Source of the DNA: Streptomyces sp. PT12
GTDB taxonomy: Bacteria; Actinomycetota; Actinomycetes; Streptomycetales; Streptomycetaceae
Direction of reading: 5' to 3'
Length of the DNA: 64,000 nt
Assembly (NCBI RefSeq): GCF_003311645.1
Contig: NZ_QEST01000008.1
Span: 1-64,000 of the forward strand
The translations under genes were made by a program, and so were the position numbers. The notes beneath the pieces are model-generated. The model was not told the DNA's origin. It saw nothing but the letters and a program-made list of their open reading frames with translations, and did not search any database. This document shows positions 42,634 to 51,415 of the stretch, in pieces; within the stretch, counting starts at the first letter, position 1, and each line of letters opens with the position of its first letter.

Positions 42634-44298
42634 CTAGAGCCGCGCCCGCTCCCTGACCCGCGCCCGCGCCGTTGCCGCGTCGGGTGATGTACGGGCGGTG
42701 TCCGCCAGGGCCCGGCACTCGTCCAGCGTGTGCGCCGCGAGGGCGGCCCTGATGTCGGGGAGCGCGGCCGGGGCCGCGGACAGGCTCGTCACGCCGAGGC
42801 CGACCAGCACCAGCGCGAGCGCCGGATCGGCCGCCGCCTCGCCGCACACGCCGACCGGGCGGCCATGGCGCGCGCCCGCCGCCGCGGTCATGTGCACCAG
42901 GTCGAGGAGCGCGGGCTGCCACGGGTCGAGCAGGTCGGCCAGGCTCGCCAGGGTGCGGTCGGCGGCGAAGGCGTACTGCGAGAGGTCGTTGGTGCCGATG
43001 CTGAGGAAGTCGCACGCCCCGGCCAGCGCGTCCGCGCGCAGCGCGGCCGCCGGGACCTCCACCATGGCGCCCGCCGTTGACAGGCCGTGGGCCCGGACGC
43101 GCGCGGCGAACGCGTCCGCCTCGGCGGGCAGCGAGACCATGGGCGCCATCACCCACACCTCGGCGGCGCTGTCGCGCGCCGCCGCCGCGAGGGCACGGAG
43201 CTGGTCATCGAGGAGCGCGGGGTCACGGGTCGCGGTGCGCAGGCCGCGGATGCCGAGCGCGGGGTTCTGCTCGTCGGCCGCGGTGGCGAACGGCAGCGGC
43301 TTGTCCGCGCCCGCGTCCAGGGTCCGCACGACGACGCGGCGCCCGGTGAAGGCCGCGAACACCCGCGCGTAGACGTCCGTCTGCTCTGCCACGGACGGCG
43401 CGTCCGCCCGGTCGAGGAACAGGAACTCGGTGCGGAACAGGCCCACGCCCTCGCTGTCGGCGGCCGCCGCGGCCGCCAGCTCCTTCGGCGCGCCCAGGTT
43501 GACCAGCAGCTTGACGGGGTGCCCATCCGCGGTGCGCCCTGGCCCGGTCAGCGTGGCGGCGGCGCGGCGGCGGCGTTCCCGTTCGGCCGCGGCGTCGACC
43601 GCCTCGGGGGCCGGGTCGGGGTCGACGGTGCCAGCGGCGCCGTCCACCAGGACCGTTCGCCCCTCGGCCAGCGCGTTGGCGCCCGCGCAGCCGACGACGG
43701 CGGGGACGCCGAGGCCGCGCGCCAGGATGGCGGTGTGGCTCGTGGGCCCGCCGCGCTCGGTGACCAGCGCGATGACCTGGGCCGGGTCGAGGAGCGCGGT
43801 GTCGGCGGGGGCCAGGTCGTCGGCGACCAGGACATAGGGGTGGCCGGGCTCGGGCAGCCCGGGCATGGGCAGGCCGAGCAGCGCGGCGACGGCGCGGTCG
43901 CGCAGGTCGTCGAGGTCGGCGACGCGTTCGGCGAACAGCCCGCCCGCCGCCTCAAGCGCCGCCCGGAACTCCCCGAACGCGCCCTCGAGCGCCCGCGGCC
44001 CGTCGGCCCCTTCGAGGGCCAGCGCCTCGGCGCGCTCGCCGAGCGCCGGGTCGGTGACCATGAGCGCCTGGGCCGACAGCACGTCGGCCGCTGGCCCCGC
44101 CGCGGCGGCGGCGCGCCGGTCCAGCGCGGCGGCGACCTCGGCGAGCGCTTTGCAAACCGCCGCGGCCTCCGCCGACCTCTCCACCGGCGCGACGGTGCGC
44201 GGCGGCGGCGGAACGGGCGGCCGCGCCATGCGCGCGACCGGGCCATGGCCGCTGCCGCCGCCGATGCCGATGCCCCGCAGCACGGTGGGCACCGTCAC
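42634..44298 (-). CDS. ptsI: PTS enzyme I (PEP-protein phosphotransferase)
   Basis: 554 residues. Takes phosphate from PEP and passes it to HPr. N-terminal HPr-binding helices, then the active-site ERGGPTSHTAILARGLGVPA (phospho-His), then the PEP barrel with LFRTEFLFLDR, NPALGIRGLR, SIGTNDLSQYAFAADR and VGVCGEAAADP (Cys). The GTG start overlaps the ptsH stop (GTGA). The C terminus is a short Arg/Ala-rich tail. It is the third PEP-utilising enzyme of one superfamily in this window. Confidence 0.95.
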   Translation of the reverse strand: MTVPTVLRGIGIGGGSGHGPVARMARPPVPPPPRTVAPVERSAEAAAVCKALAEVAAALDRRAAAAAGPAADVLSAQALMVTDPALGERAEALALEGADGPRALEGAFGEFRAALEAAGGLFAERVADLDDLRDRAVAALLGLPMPGLPEPGHPYVLVADDLAPADTALLDPAQVIALVTERGGPTSHTAILARGLGVPAVVGCAGANALAEGRTVLVDGAAGTVDPDPAPEAVDAAAERERRRRAAATLTGPGRTADGHPVKLLVNLGAPKELAAAAAADSEGVGLFRTEFLFLDRADAPSVAEQTDVYARVFAAFTGRRVVVRTLDAGADKPLPFATAADEQNPALGIRGLRTATRDPALLDDQLRALAAAARDSAAEVWVMAPMVSLPAEADAFAARVRAHGLSTAGAMVEVPAAALRADALAGACDFLSIGTNDLSQYAFAADRTLASLADLLDPWQPALLDLVHMTAAAGARHGRPVGVCGEAAADPALALVLVGLGVTSLSAAPAALPDIRAALAAHTLDECRALADTARTSPDAATARARVRERARL

Positions 44299-44591
44299 TC
44301 ACCCGCCTCAACGGCGTCGCCCGCGGGCCCTTCCAGGTCGTCGGCGACCAGCGCGGCCAGCTCGGCGAGCGCCGCTTCGGCCCCCTCGCCCTCGGCCGCG
44401 AGCACCACGGGCTCGCCGTGGCCCGCGCCGAGCGCGAGCACCGAGAGGAGGCTGCGGGCGTCGACCGGGGCCTGCCCCCGGCGCGCGATGGTGACACGGA
44501 CGGGCTGCCGGGCGGCGGCCCGCACCAGCAGCGAGGCGGGGCGCGCGTGCAGGCCGCTGCGCGAGCCTATGACAACGGTGCGCTCGGGCAT
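44295..44591 (-). CDS. ptsH: Phosphocarrier protein HPr
   Basis: 98 residues. Begins PERTVVIGSRSGLHARPASL with the phospho-acceptor His in GLHARPA, and keeps ARSLLSVLALGAGHGEPVVL around the regulatory Ser. It is slightly longer than usual through an acidic C-terminal tail (EGPAGDAVEAGE). The ATG at 44591 is 9 bases after AGGAG. Follows fruA by 88 bases filled with a 9-base repeat. Confidence 0.94.
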   Translation of the reverse strand: MPERTVVIGSRSGLHARPASLLVRAAARQPVRVTIARRGQAPVDARSLLSVLALGAGHGEPVVLAAEGEGAEAALAELAALVADDLEGPAGDAVEAGE

Positions 44592-44616
44592 GGGACTCAA
44601 CTCCTGGGTGCGGCTG

Positions 44617-44667
44617 GGTGGTCGGGGTGGTCGAGGTGGTCGGGGTGGTCGGGGTGGTCGGGGCAGG
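44617..44667. repeat. 9-bp tandem repeat between fruA and ptsH
   Basis: GGTGGTCGG repeated about five times with small changes, in the gap upstream of ptsH. Confidence 0.75.
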
Positions 44668-44679
44668 GCGGCTCGGGGC

Positions 44680-46773
44680 TCAACGGGCCGGGGCCGCGGT
44701 GTCGGCCGCGGTGGCGGCCTCGGTGCCGGTGTGGGCCGCGGTGCCGGTGTCGGCCGGGGCGTCGGCGGGGGCGCGTTCCACCGGGGCGGGACGCGTGGTG
44801 CCCGGCGCGTCAGGAACGGCGCGGTGCGACTTGAGCAGGATGACGAGCGCCGTGCTGAGCACCGTGCCAGCGGCGATGGCCAGCAGGTAGAGGAACGGCG
44901 CGCCGATCAGCGGCACGACGAAGATCCCGCCGTGCGGGGCGCGCAGGGTGGCGTCGAAGCCCATCGACAGCGCGCCGGTCAGCGCCCCGCCCGCCATCGC
45001 GGAAGGGATGACGCGCAGCGGGTCGGCCGCCGCGAACGGGATGGCGCCCTCGGTGATGAACGAGGCGCCAAGCACCCACGCGGCCTTGCCGTTCTCCCGC
45101 TCGGTCCGCGTGAACAGCCCGCCGCGCACCACCGTGGCGAGGGCCATGGCCAGCGGCGGCACCATGCCAGCGGCCATCACGGCGGCCATCACCTTGAGGT
45201 TGCCCTCGCCCGCCTCGGCGAGGCCGCCGACGGCGAAGGCGTAGGCCACCTTGTTGAGCGGGCCGCCCAGGTCGAAGCACATCATCGCGCCGAGCACGAT
45301 GCCAAGCACGACCGCGTTGGACCCCGAGAGGCCGTCGAGCCAGTCGGTGAGCGCCCGTTGCAGCGCGGCCAGCGGCTCACCGACCACCACGAACATCAGG
45401 AAGCCGACGGCGGCCGAGCCGATCAGCGGGATGACGAGCACCGGCATGATCCCGCGCAAGGCGGTCGGGATCCTGGCCCGTTGGATGGCCATCACCACGG
45501 CGCCCGAGAGCAGGCCAGCGACGAGGCCGCCGAGGAAGCCCGCCTCGATCGTGACGGCGATCGCGCCGCCGACGAAGCCGGGAACGAGGCCGGGCCGGTC
45601 GGCCATGCCGAACGCGATGTAGCCCGCGAGGACCGGCACAAGGAACCCGAACGCGGCGCCGCCGATCTGGTTGAGCAACGCGGCCCAGCTGTCGCCCTCG
45701 GTCCACACGAAGTGGTCTGCGACGGAGGGCGCGTTCGCGATCTCGTGGCCGCCGATCGCGAACGACAGCGCGATGAGCAGGCCGCCCGCCGCGACAAACG
45801 GAACCATGTAGCTGACGCCGCTCATCAGATAGCGGCGCAGCCGGGTGCCGAAGCCCTCGCCCCGGCCCGTGCCGCCGCCCTCGTCGGGGTCGGCCTCGTC
45901 GGGGTCGGCCTCGGCCTCGGCCGCCTGGCTCGTCTCGCCCCGCTCGGCCAGGGCCCTGACCTCGGCGATCAGCTCGGCGGGCCGGTTGATGCCCGCCTTC
46001 ACGCCGACGTCGACGGTGGGCTTCCCCGCGAACCTGGCGCGCTCCCGCACCTCGACGTCATGCGCGAAGATCACGCCGTCGGCCGCGGCGATCAGCGCCG
46101 GGTCGAGCCGGTTGAACCCGGCCGAGCCCTGCGTCTCCACGACCACCTCGACCCCGGCGTCCCGGCCCGCGCGCTCCAGGGACTCGGCCGCGAGGTAGGT
46201 GTGCGCGATGCCGGTCGGGCACGAGGTGACGGCCACGACGCGGAACGGCGTGTCAGGGGAAGCCCCTTCGGCGTCCGCGTCCGGCGCCGCGGGCGTTTTT
46301 GCGGGTGGCTCGGGGGGCGTTTCGGCGGGTGGCTCGTCGCCGCGGATCAGCGCGGCGGCGGCCTGGGGGTCGCGTTCGTCGCGCAGGGCCCGGGTGAACG
46401 CCGGGTCCATCAGGCGGCGGGCCAGCGTGGACAGGATGCCCAGGTGGTCCTTGTCGCCGCCCGCGGGAGCCGCGATCAGGAAGATGAGGTCGGCAGGTCC
46501 GTCGGGCGCGCCGAAGTCGACGCCTTCGGCGCTGCGCCCGAACGCCAGCGTGGGCTCGGACACGTGAGCGCTGCGGCAGTGGGGTATGCCGATGCCGCCC
46601 TCGAGTCCCGTGGGCATCTGCGCCTCGCGATCCGCCACGTCCACGAGGAACGCGTCGAGGTCGCTCACCCGGCCCGCCGCGGCCATGCGTGCGGCGAGGG
46701 CGCGGACTGCGGCGTCCTTCGTACCTGCGGAGAGGGTCAGGTCGACCAGCTCCGCGGTGATCAGCTCGGTCAT
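44680..46773 (-). CDS. fruA: PTS fructose transporter EIIABC
   Basis: 697 residues in order EIIA (1-145; GGIGIPHCRSAHV with the phospho-His near 65), EIIB (about 175-275; VVAVTSCPTGIAHTYLAAES with the phospho-Cys) and EIIC (about 325-665; eight or so membrane helices, with GGPLNKVAYAFAVGG). Imports fructose as fructose 1-phosphate. A Glu/Ala/Asp-rich linker joins B and C, and a Thr/Ala tail of simple repeats ends the protein. I chose the ATG at 46773, preceded by AAGGAG; a GTG one codon earlier is possible. Confidence 0.95.
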   Translation of the reverse strand: MTELITAELVDLTLSAGTKDAAVRALAARMAAAGRVSDLDAFLVDVADREAQMPTGLEGGIGIPHCRSAHVSEPTLAFGRSAEGVDFGAPDGPADLIFLIAAPAGGDKDHLGILSTLARRLMDPAFTRALRDERDPQAAAALIRGDEPPAETPPEPPAKTPAAPDADAEGASPDTPFRVVAVTSCPTGIAHTYLAAESLERAGRDAGVEVVVETQGSAGFNRLDPALIAAADGVIFAHDVEVRERARFAGKPTVDVGVKAGINRPAELIAEVRALAERGETSQAAEAEADPDEADPDEGGGTGRGEGFGTRLRRYLMSGVSYMVPFVAAGGLLIALSFAIGGHEIANAPSVADHFVWTEGDSWAALLNQIGGAAFGFLVPVLAGYIAFGMADRPGLVPGFVGGAIAVTIEAGFLGGLVAGLLSGAVVMAIQRARIPTALRGIMPVLVIPLIGSAAVGFLMFVVVGEPLAALQRALTDWLDGLSGSNAVVLGIVLGAMMCFDLGGPLNKVAYAFAVGGLAEAGEGNLKVMAAVMAAGMVPPLAMALATVVRGGLFTRTERENGKAAWVLGASFITEGAIPFAAADPLRVIPSAMAGGALTGALSMGFDATLRAPHGGIFVVPLIGAPFLYLLAIAAGTVLSTALVILLKSHRAVPDAPGTTRPAPVERAPADAPADTGTAAHTGTEAATAADTAAPAR

Positions 46774-46870
46774 CACGCGGCTCCTTCGCTCGCGATCCGC
46801 CCGGCGGGCGGCAGGGGGGACGGGGAAGAGGGGAGAGGGAGGGACGGGGAGGGGGAGGGGCGACGGGCGG

Positions 46871-47830
46871 TCATGGCAGCCGTCCCGCGCGGGCGGCGCC
46901 CAGCGGGCGGTCGACGGGGACGTCGGCGGTGGTCACCACCGAGGCGGGGTCGAGGTCGGCGAGCCCCGGCATCGCGCTGCCCGGCAGCCCCACGGCCGCG
47001 GCGCCGTGCGCCAACGCCGCCGCGAGCGCGGCGGGCCCGTGCCCGCCCGCCGCCAGGAACCCCGCCAACGAGGCGTCCCCCGCGCCCACATCGCTGCGCA
47101 CGGTGGCCACGGGCGCGCTGCCCCAGTGCGCGCCGCCATCGGACACCAGGAGCTGGCCGTCCGCGCCCAGGCTGGCCAGCACGGTCCCGGCGCCGCGGGC
47201 GCGCAGCTCCTCCGCGGCCTTGACCGCGTCGCCGACGGTGGCGAGCGGGCGCCCGACCGCCTCGGCCAGCTCGTCGGCGTTGGGCTTGACCAGCTCGGGC
47301 CGCGCGGCAAGCGCGGCGGCCAGGGCCTCGCCCGAGGTGTCGAGGGCGACCCGGGTCCCGGCCCGGTGCGCGGCCTCGACCAGCTCCGCATACCACCAGG
47401 CGCCCGGGCCCCGCGGGAGGCTGCCGCAGCAGGCGACCCAGTCGGCGTCCGCGGCGCGCGCCCGCACGGCGTCGAGCAGGGCGGCGGCCTCGGCCGCGGA
47501 CAGCTCGGGGCCAGGGGCGTTGACCTTGGTGAGGGTGCCGTCGGGCTCGACCAGGGTGACATTGACCCGGGTGGAGCCGGTGAGCGGAACGCCCGCCACC
47601 TCGATGCCCCGCTCGCCCAGGAGCCGGGCGAGCAGCGCGCCCTCCGCGCCGCCGAGCGGCACCACGGCGGCCGTGCGCCCGCCCGCCGCGGCGACGGCGC
47701 GCGAGACGTTGACGCCCTTGCCGCCGGGCTCGACCCGGTCGGTGTCGGCGCGGAGCAGGGCGCCGCGGCGCAGCTCGGGCACCTCGTAGGTGCGGTCGAG
47801 GCTGGGGTTGGGGGTGACGGTGAGGATCAT
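46871..47830 (-). CDS. fruK: 1-phosphofructokinase
   Basis: 319 residues of the PfkB/ribokinase family: MILTVTPNPSLDRTYEVPEL, GGKGVNVSRAVAAAGGRTAA and the catalytic SDVGAGDASLAGFLA. Phosphorylates the fructose 1-phosphate delivered by FruA to the 1,6-bisphosphate. Its ATG overlaps the fruR stop (ATGA). About 97 bases of G-rich repeats separate it from fruA. Confidence 0.95.
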   Translation of the reverse strand: MILTVTPNPSLDRTYEVPELRRGALLRADTDRVEPGGKGVNVSRAVAAAGGRTAAVVPLGGAEGALLARLLGERGIEVAGVPLTGSTRVNVTLVEPDGTLTKVNAPGPELSAAEAAALLDAVRARAADADWVACCGSLPRGPGAWWYAELVEAAHRAGTRVALDTSGEALAAALAARPELVKPNADELAEAVGRPLATVGDAVKAAEELRARGAGTVLASLGADGQLLVSDGGAHWGSAPVATVRSDVGAGDASLAGFLAAGGHGPAALAAALAHGAAAVGLPGSAMPGLADLDPASVVTTADVPVDRPLGAARAGRLP

Positions 47831-48588
47831 GCGCGCACCACCTCGGTGCCCTGCCGCTCGATCGCGGCGGCGTCGTCGGGGGAGAGGCCCGTGTCGGTGA
47901 TCAGCAGGTCCACATCGGACAGGCCGCCGAAGCGGGCGAAGTGCCGACGGCCGTGCTTGGCGGAGTCGGCCAGCAGAACGGTGCGGCGCGCCGCCGAGAC
48001 CAGCGCGCGCTTGACGGCTGCCTCGGCCAGGTCGGGGGTGGTCAGGCCGCCGTCGAGCGAGAAGCCGTTGGTGGCGAGCAGCAGCAGGTCGACGTTCAGC
48101 TCGGCGTAGGCGCGCAGCGCCCAGGCGTCGACGGCGGCGCGGGTGCGGTGCCGCACCCGGCCGCCGACCAGGTGCAGGGCGATCCCGGGGTGGTCGGCGA
48201 GCCTGGCCGCTATGGGCAACGCGTGGGTGACAACGGTCAGCTCGCAGTCGACAGGCAGCGCGGCGGCCAGCCGCGCGGTGGTCGTCCCCGCGTCGACGAT
48301 CACGCTGCCGGAGGCGGGCAGCTCGGAGAGCGCGGCCCGCACGATGCGGTCCTTCTCGTCGGCGGCGACGGCGTCCCGCTCGGTGAGGTCGGGCTCGAAG
48401 TCGAGGCGGCCCGCGGGGATGGCGCCGCCGTGCACGCGGCGGACGAGACCGGCCCGGTCGAGGACCTTCAGGTCCCGCCGCACCGTCTCGGCGGTCACCT
48501 GGAACGCCTCGGCCAGCGACGGCACGTCGACGCGCCCGCCCTCGCGAGCCAGGCGCAGGATCTCCTGCTGGCGCTCTGCTGCGTACAT
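47827..48588 (-). CDS. fruR: DeoR-family fructose operon regulator
   Basis: 253 residues. HTH at 5-55 (RQQEILRLAREGGRVDVPSL, TVRRDLKVLDRAGLVRRVHG), the DeoR signature, then a sugar-phosphate isomerase-like sensor domain (VIVDAGTTTARLAA, TNGFSLDGGLTTPD). Expected inducer fructose 1-phosphate. First gene of the fru-pts operon and so autoregulated. The ATG at 48588 is at the family start. Confidence 0.92.
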   Translation of the reverse strand: MYAAERQQEILRLAREGGRVDVPSLAEAFQVTAETVRRDLKVLDRAGLVRRVHGGAIPAGRLDFEPDLTERDAVAADEKDRIVRAALSELPASGSVIVDAGTTTARLAAALPVDCELTVVTHALPIAARLADHPGIALHLVGGRVRHRTRAAVDAWALRAYAELNVDLLLLATNGFSLDGGLTTPDLAEAAVKRALVSAARRTVLLADSAKHGRRHFARFGGLSDVDLLITDTGLSPDDAAAIERQGTEVVRA

Positions 48589-48667
48589 GTGGTTTTACGC
48601 CCGTTTCACTGCCCGGATCTGTTGATGTGGCGCCAGGTTACGCCGATATCGCCGGGAAGTAAACACA
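48588..48667. promoter_or_regulatory. fruR promoter region with candidate DeoR half-sites
   Basis: TGTGGTTTTAC (48588-48598) and GTAAACACA (48659-48667) face each other as an imperfect inverted repeat across the leader. Both are AT-rich for this genome. They could be FruR sites able to loop over the promoter. Confidence 0.45.
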
Positions 48668-48739
48668 ACTGGGCATGCGATCGGACGCGAACGGACCCAT
48701 GGCCGCCCCGGAGTCCCGGGACGGCCGTGGTGGGGTGTC

Positions 48740-49564
48740 TCAGAGGTGGCTCAGAAGCTGGTCAAGGGCGCGGGGCGGGGCCTGCTCGTGGTGGCCGGTG
48801 GTGCGGCGGGCGTGGGCCCAGGCGGCCAGCGTGTCGTTGCGGATGTGGGACCACACCGGCAGGTGGGCCGCCAAGTCCAGGGCGGCGGCCGGGGTGTGAC
48901 CGGCGTTGATGAGGCACAGCACCGCGTCGGCGACGTCGCACCACGCGGGCCCGCGGGCGGCGCTCGACCAGTCGGGGAGCCAGGCCCGACGGCCGTCGAC
49001 CAGCAGCGCGCCCGGGGCGAGCGCGGTGTGCAGCAGCCACTCGCCCGCGAGCCAGCCCGTCCCGCCGAGCCAGCCCGTCCCGCCGAGCCCGCCCGGCGAG
49101 CCGGGCACGGCGCCGAGGCGGTCGGCCAGCAGCGGCAGCGCGTCGGGCCCGGTGCGCAGGGACGCCTGGTCCAACAGGGCGGCCACCAGCGGGAGATCGG
49201 GCGAGCCGGGGGAGAGGTCGGCGGTGCGCCCCGGCGCGTGGTCGTGCGCCAGGACGTGCCAGCCGCCGACGGTCCAGCGCCCCCGCATCCTGGGGGCGAT
49301 GCCCGCGGTGCGGGCGGCGGCGTGGGCGCGCGCCTCGAACGCGGCGGCGCGCTCGCCGTCATCGAGCGGCGCGCCCTCCACGCACACGGTCCCCGCCGGG
49401 GACTCGAGCACCGCGGTCAGGGGCGAGGACCCGGCGGGCAGGAGCCTCGCGGCGGCGACGGGCCCGAGCACCGCCTCGACCTCGCGCCGCACGGCCCCAG
49501 GCAGCTCCTCCCATGTGACGCGCCGGGCGGCGAGGCGGTGCCGCGGGCGTTCACCGGGGATCAC
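48740..49564 (-). CDS. Aminoglycoside phosphotransferase-like kinase
   Basis: 274 residues with a reduced APH/choline-kinase fold. VESPAGTVCVEGAPLDDGER lies at the nucleotide-binding lobe, LAHDHAPGRTADL at the hinge, LLHTALAPGALLVDGRRAWL (His-Thr in place of HGDLHPGN) at the catalytic loop, and LPDWSSAARGPAWCD at the metal site. The catalytic Asp of HGD is not seen, so enzymatic activity is doubtful. A 15-base repeat encodes GGTGWLGGTGWL. It overlaps the small upstream gene by 14 bases. Confidence 0.72.
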   Translation of the reverse strand: MIPGERPRHRLAARRVTWEELPGAVRREVEAVLGPVAAARLLPAGSSPLTAVLESPAGTVCVEGAPLDDGERAAAFEARAHAAARTAGIAPRMRGRWTVGGWHVLAHDHAPGRTADLSPGSPDLPLVAALLDQASLRTGPDALPLLADRLGAVPGSPGGLGGTGWLGGTGWLAGEWLLHTALAPGALLVDGRRAWLPDWSSAARGPAWCDVADAVLCLINAGHTPAAALDLAAHLPVWSHIRNDTLAAWAHARRTTGHHEQAPPRALDQLLSHL

Positions 49565-49724
49565 CGCCGTGCGCGGCGGGTTCCGGCTCGGGCTCCGGCT
49601 CGGGACAGGTGTGGATCTCGTCAGCCCAGTAGCGCGTCCTGCACCGATCGCAGTACCGCGGTCCGGCGACGGGCTTCTTGATGTGGTCCGGGGTGCCCGG
49701 GGGCCAGTTGATCGGCTCAGGCAC
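49551..49724 (-). CDS. Small Cys-rich protein
   Basis: 57 residues from a GTG at 49724: MPEPINWPPGTPDHIKKPVA then RYCDRCRTRYWADEIHTCPE, a C-x2-C ... H-x-C zinc-ribbon-like pattern, then EPEPEPEPA. Unknown function. Overlaps the start of the kinase-like gene and is divergent from the XRE regulator; such trios of XRE protein and small proteins are common in streptomycetes. Confidence 0.6.
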   Translation of the reverse strand: MPEPINWPPGTPDHIKKPVAGPRYCDRCRTRYWADEIHTCPEPEPEPEPAAHGGDPR

Positions 49725-49985
49725 CGCGTATCCCGTATAAGTCCCGTGGTTCCATCCGCAGTTCCATGCTGAATCCGTGTCTCGTCGGGCGGTCAGACCG
49801 GCAGGTGGACAGTGATGACGCTCAGTCAACCGTCGAATACCGGCCGGACGACAGGCTGTGCGGGGTCCAACCACCGGCCATTCAGCGGCCATTGGGGCCT
49901 TCGCGCATCTCGGGTTTTGCACGCCGGGTCCGGGGTGGGCACATCACGTCTACCGTGGGAGAACGACCAATCGGGGGACAGAAGG

Positions 49986-51248
49986 ATGACCAGCACCGGC
50001 GAGGGAAACACCGAGCTGCGGGTGGCGCGCATCGAGCGTGGCTGGTACTCGCAGGAAGCGGCGGCCGAAGGGATCAGCAGGGCGGGACAAGTCGCTCTGC
50101 GTGACCCCCACTTCACGGTGTCGCCGCGCACCTACCGACGTTGGGAGTCCACCCGGCCCGGCTGGCCACGCGGTGACTACGCCACCGCGCTGCGCGCCGC
50201 GTTCGGCCGTGCGCCCGAACAGCTCGGGTTCACCCCGCCTCCCGGGCACCCCGCTCGACAGCAGCACATCCCGGAGCCTCCTGTGGATCGTCGCATGTTC
50301 CTGGCGACCGGCTCGGCCGCCGCACTCTCCTCGCTCGCCCCCGACGACCTCACCCCCCGCCACATCGACCCCGCGCTTGTCGACTACTTCTACCGGCAGC
50401 TCGACGGACACTACGCGGCCGACATGATGCTCGGCCCACGCGAGCTGATCCCCACGGTCACCGAGCAGTACCGGCTCATCAGCAGCCTCGCCAGGCGGGC
50501 GAACGGCGACACCCGCGACGGCCTCGTCCACGTCGGCGCCACCTATGCCGTGCTGGCCGGGTGGCTCCACCAGGACGCGGCCCTGTGGGCGGACGCGGCC
50601 TACTGGCACGGCATAGCCCAGACCGACGCCCTCATCTCGGGCGACCCCGACCTGGTCGCCTACACCATCTCCCACATGGCCCATCTGCGCGCCGACCTGG
50701 GCGACGGCCGCGCCGTGGTGGCGTTGTGCGAACGCGCCCTGGCCGACGAACGTCGGCTCTCCGACCGCATCAGGGCCAACCTCATGTATCAACAGGCCCA
50801 TGGCGCAGCCCTGTTGGGCGACCGTCGCGCCGTCGACCGGCTGCTCGACCAGGCGTCGCGCGCGACCGAGCGCGTGGACCCGGCCATCCCCTGGGGCACC
50901 GCGGCCCGCCGCAACGCGCACTACACCGCCGTGCAACGGGCCACGTGCTACGGCCGCATGGGCCTCCACCGCGAGGCCCTGACGCTCTGGGACCACATCA
51001 CCGCGACCATGCCCCCCACCGCGCGCCGCGACACGGGTGTCTACCTCGCGCGGCAGGCCAGTGCCCACGCGAGCACGGGCGAGCCCGAACGCGCCGTCGA
51101 GCTGGCCGCCGAGTCCGCGCGGATCGCGCACGACACCGCGTCGGGCCGCCACCGCGCCGAGCTTGACCGGCTGCGCGAGGCGATGATCCCGTGGCGCGAC
51201 GACAGGCTCGGCCACCAACTCGACGCCGCGCTGACCACGGCGGCCTGA
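49986..51248 (+). CDS. XRE-type regulator with TPR-like C-terminal domain
   Basis: 420 residues from an ATG 4 bases after GAAGG. The N-terminal HTH region (about 10-75) is ELRVARIERGWYSQEAAAEG with PRTYRRWESTRPGWPRGDYA. A hydrophobic MFLATGSAAALSSLAPDD follows, then about 280 residues of TPR-like helices (GDGRAVVALCERALADERRL, MGLHREALTLWDHIT). This layout is typical of actinomycete regulators often paired with small proteins. The ligand is unknown. Confidence 0.85.
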   Translation: MTSTGEGNTELRVARIERGWYSQEAAAEGISRAGQVALRDPHFTVSPRTYRRWESTRPGWPRGDYATALRAAFGRAPEQLGFTPPPGHPARQQHIPEPPVDRRMFLATGSAAALSSLAPDDLTPRHIDPALVDYFYRQLDGHYAADMMLGPRELIPTVTEQYRLISSLARRANGDTRDGLVHVGATYAVLAGWLHQDAALWADAAYWHGIAQTDALISGDPDLVAYTISHMAHLRADLGDGRAVVALCERALADERRLSDRIRANLMYQQAHGAALLGDRRAVDRLLDQASRATERVDPAIPWGTAARRNAHYTAVQRATCYGRMGLHREALTLWDHITATMPPTARRDTGVYLARQASAHASTGEPERAVELAAESARIAHDTASGRHRAELDRLREAMIPWRDDRLGHQLDAALTTAA

Positions 51249-51260
51249 ACGGCCGAGCGG

Positions 51261-51292
51261 CGGCTACGGTCTTGACGTCCTCCCGTTCGCCG
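51261..51292 (-). repeat. 32-bp inverted repeat, right copy
   Basis: Partner of 42586-42617, inverted, one mismatch. Together they bound 8.7 kb holding ptsI-ptsH-fruA-fruK-fruR, the kinase-like gene and the XRE gene. The following 120 bases hold GCGCC-rich inverted pieces but no gene. Confidence 0.7.
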
Positions 51293-51415
51293 TCGGCCGC
51301 CTGGCTGGCGCCCCGCTCCCGCAGGCGCCTCCTACACGCATCCGTATGAAGCGACGCACCCGGGACGCGGCGGGCCACGTAGGCCAGGCGCCGCAGGCGC
51401 CCCACCCCACGGGCT

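Noticed and set aside
43087-47223. A 1,378-codon plus-strand frame across ptsI, ptsH and fruA
   Set aside because: Antisense shadow of three well-defined PTS genes; composition is unlike a real protein.
51261-51415. An intact insertion sequence
   Set aside because: Only a 32-base inverted match and GC-rich inverted pieces are present; no transposase or TnpB frame is visible between or beside them.
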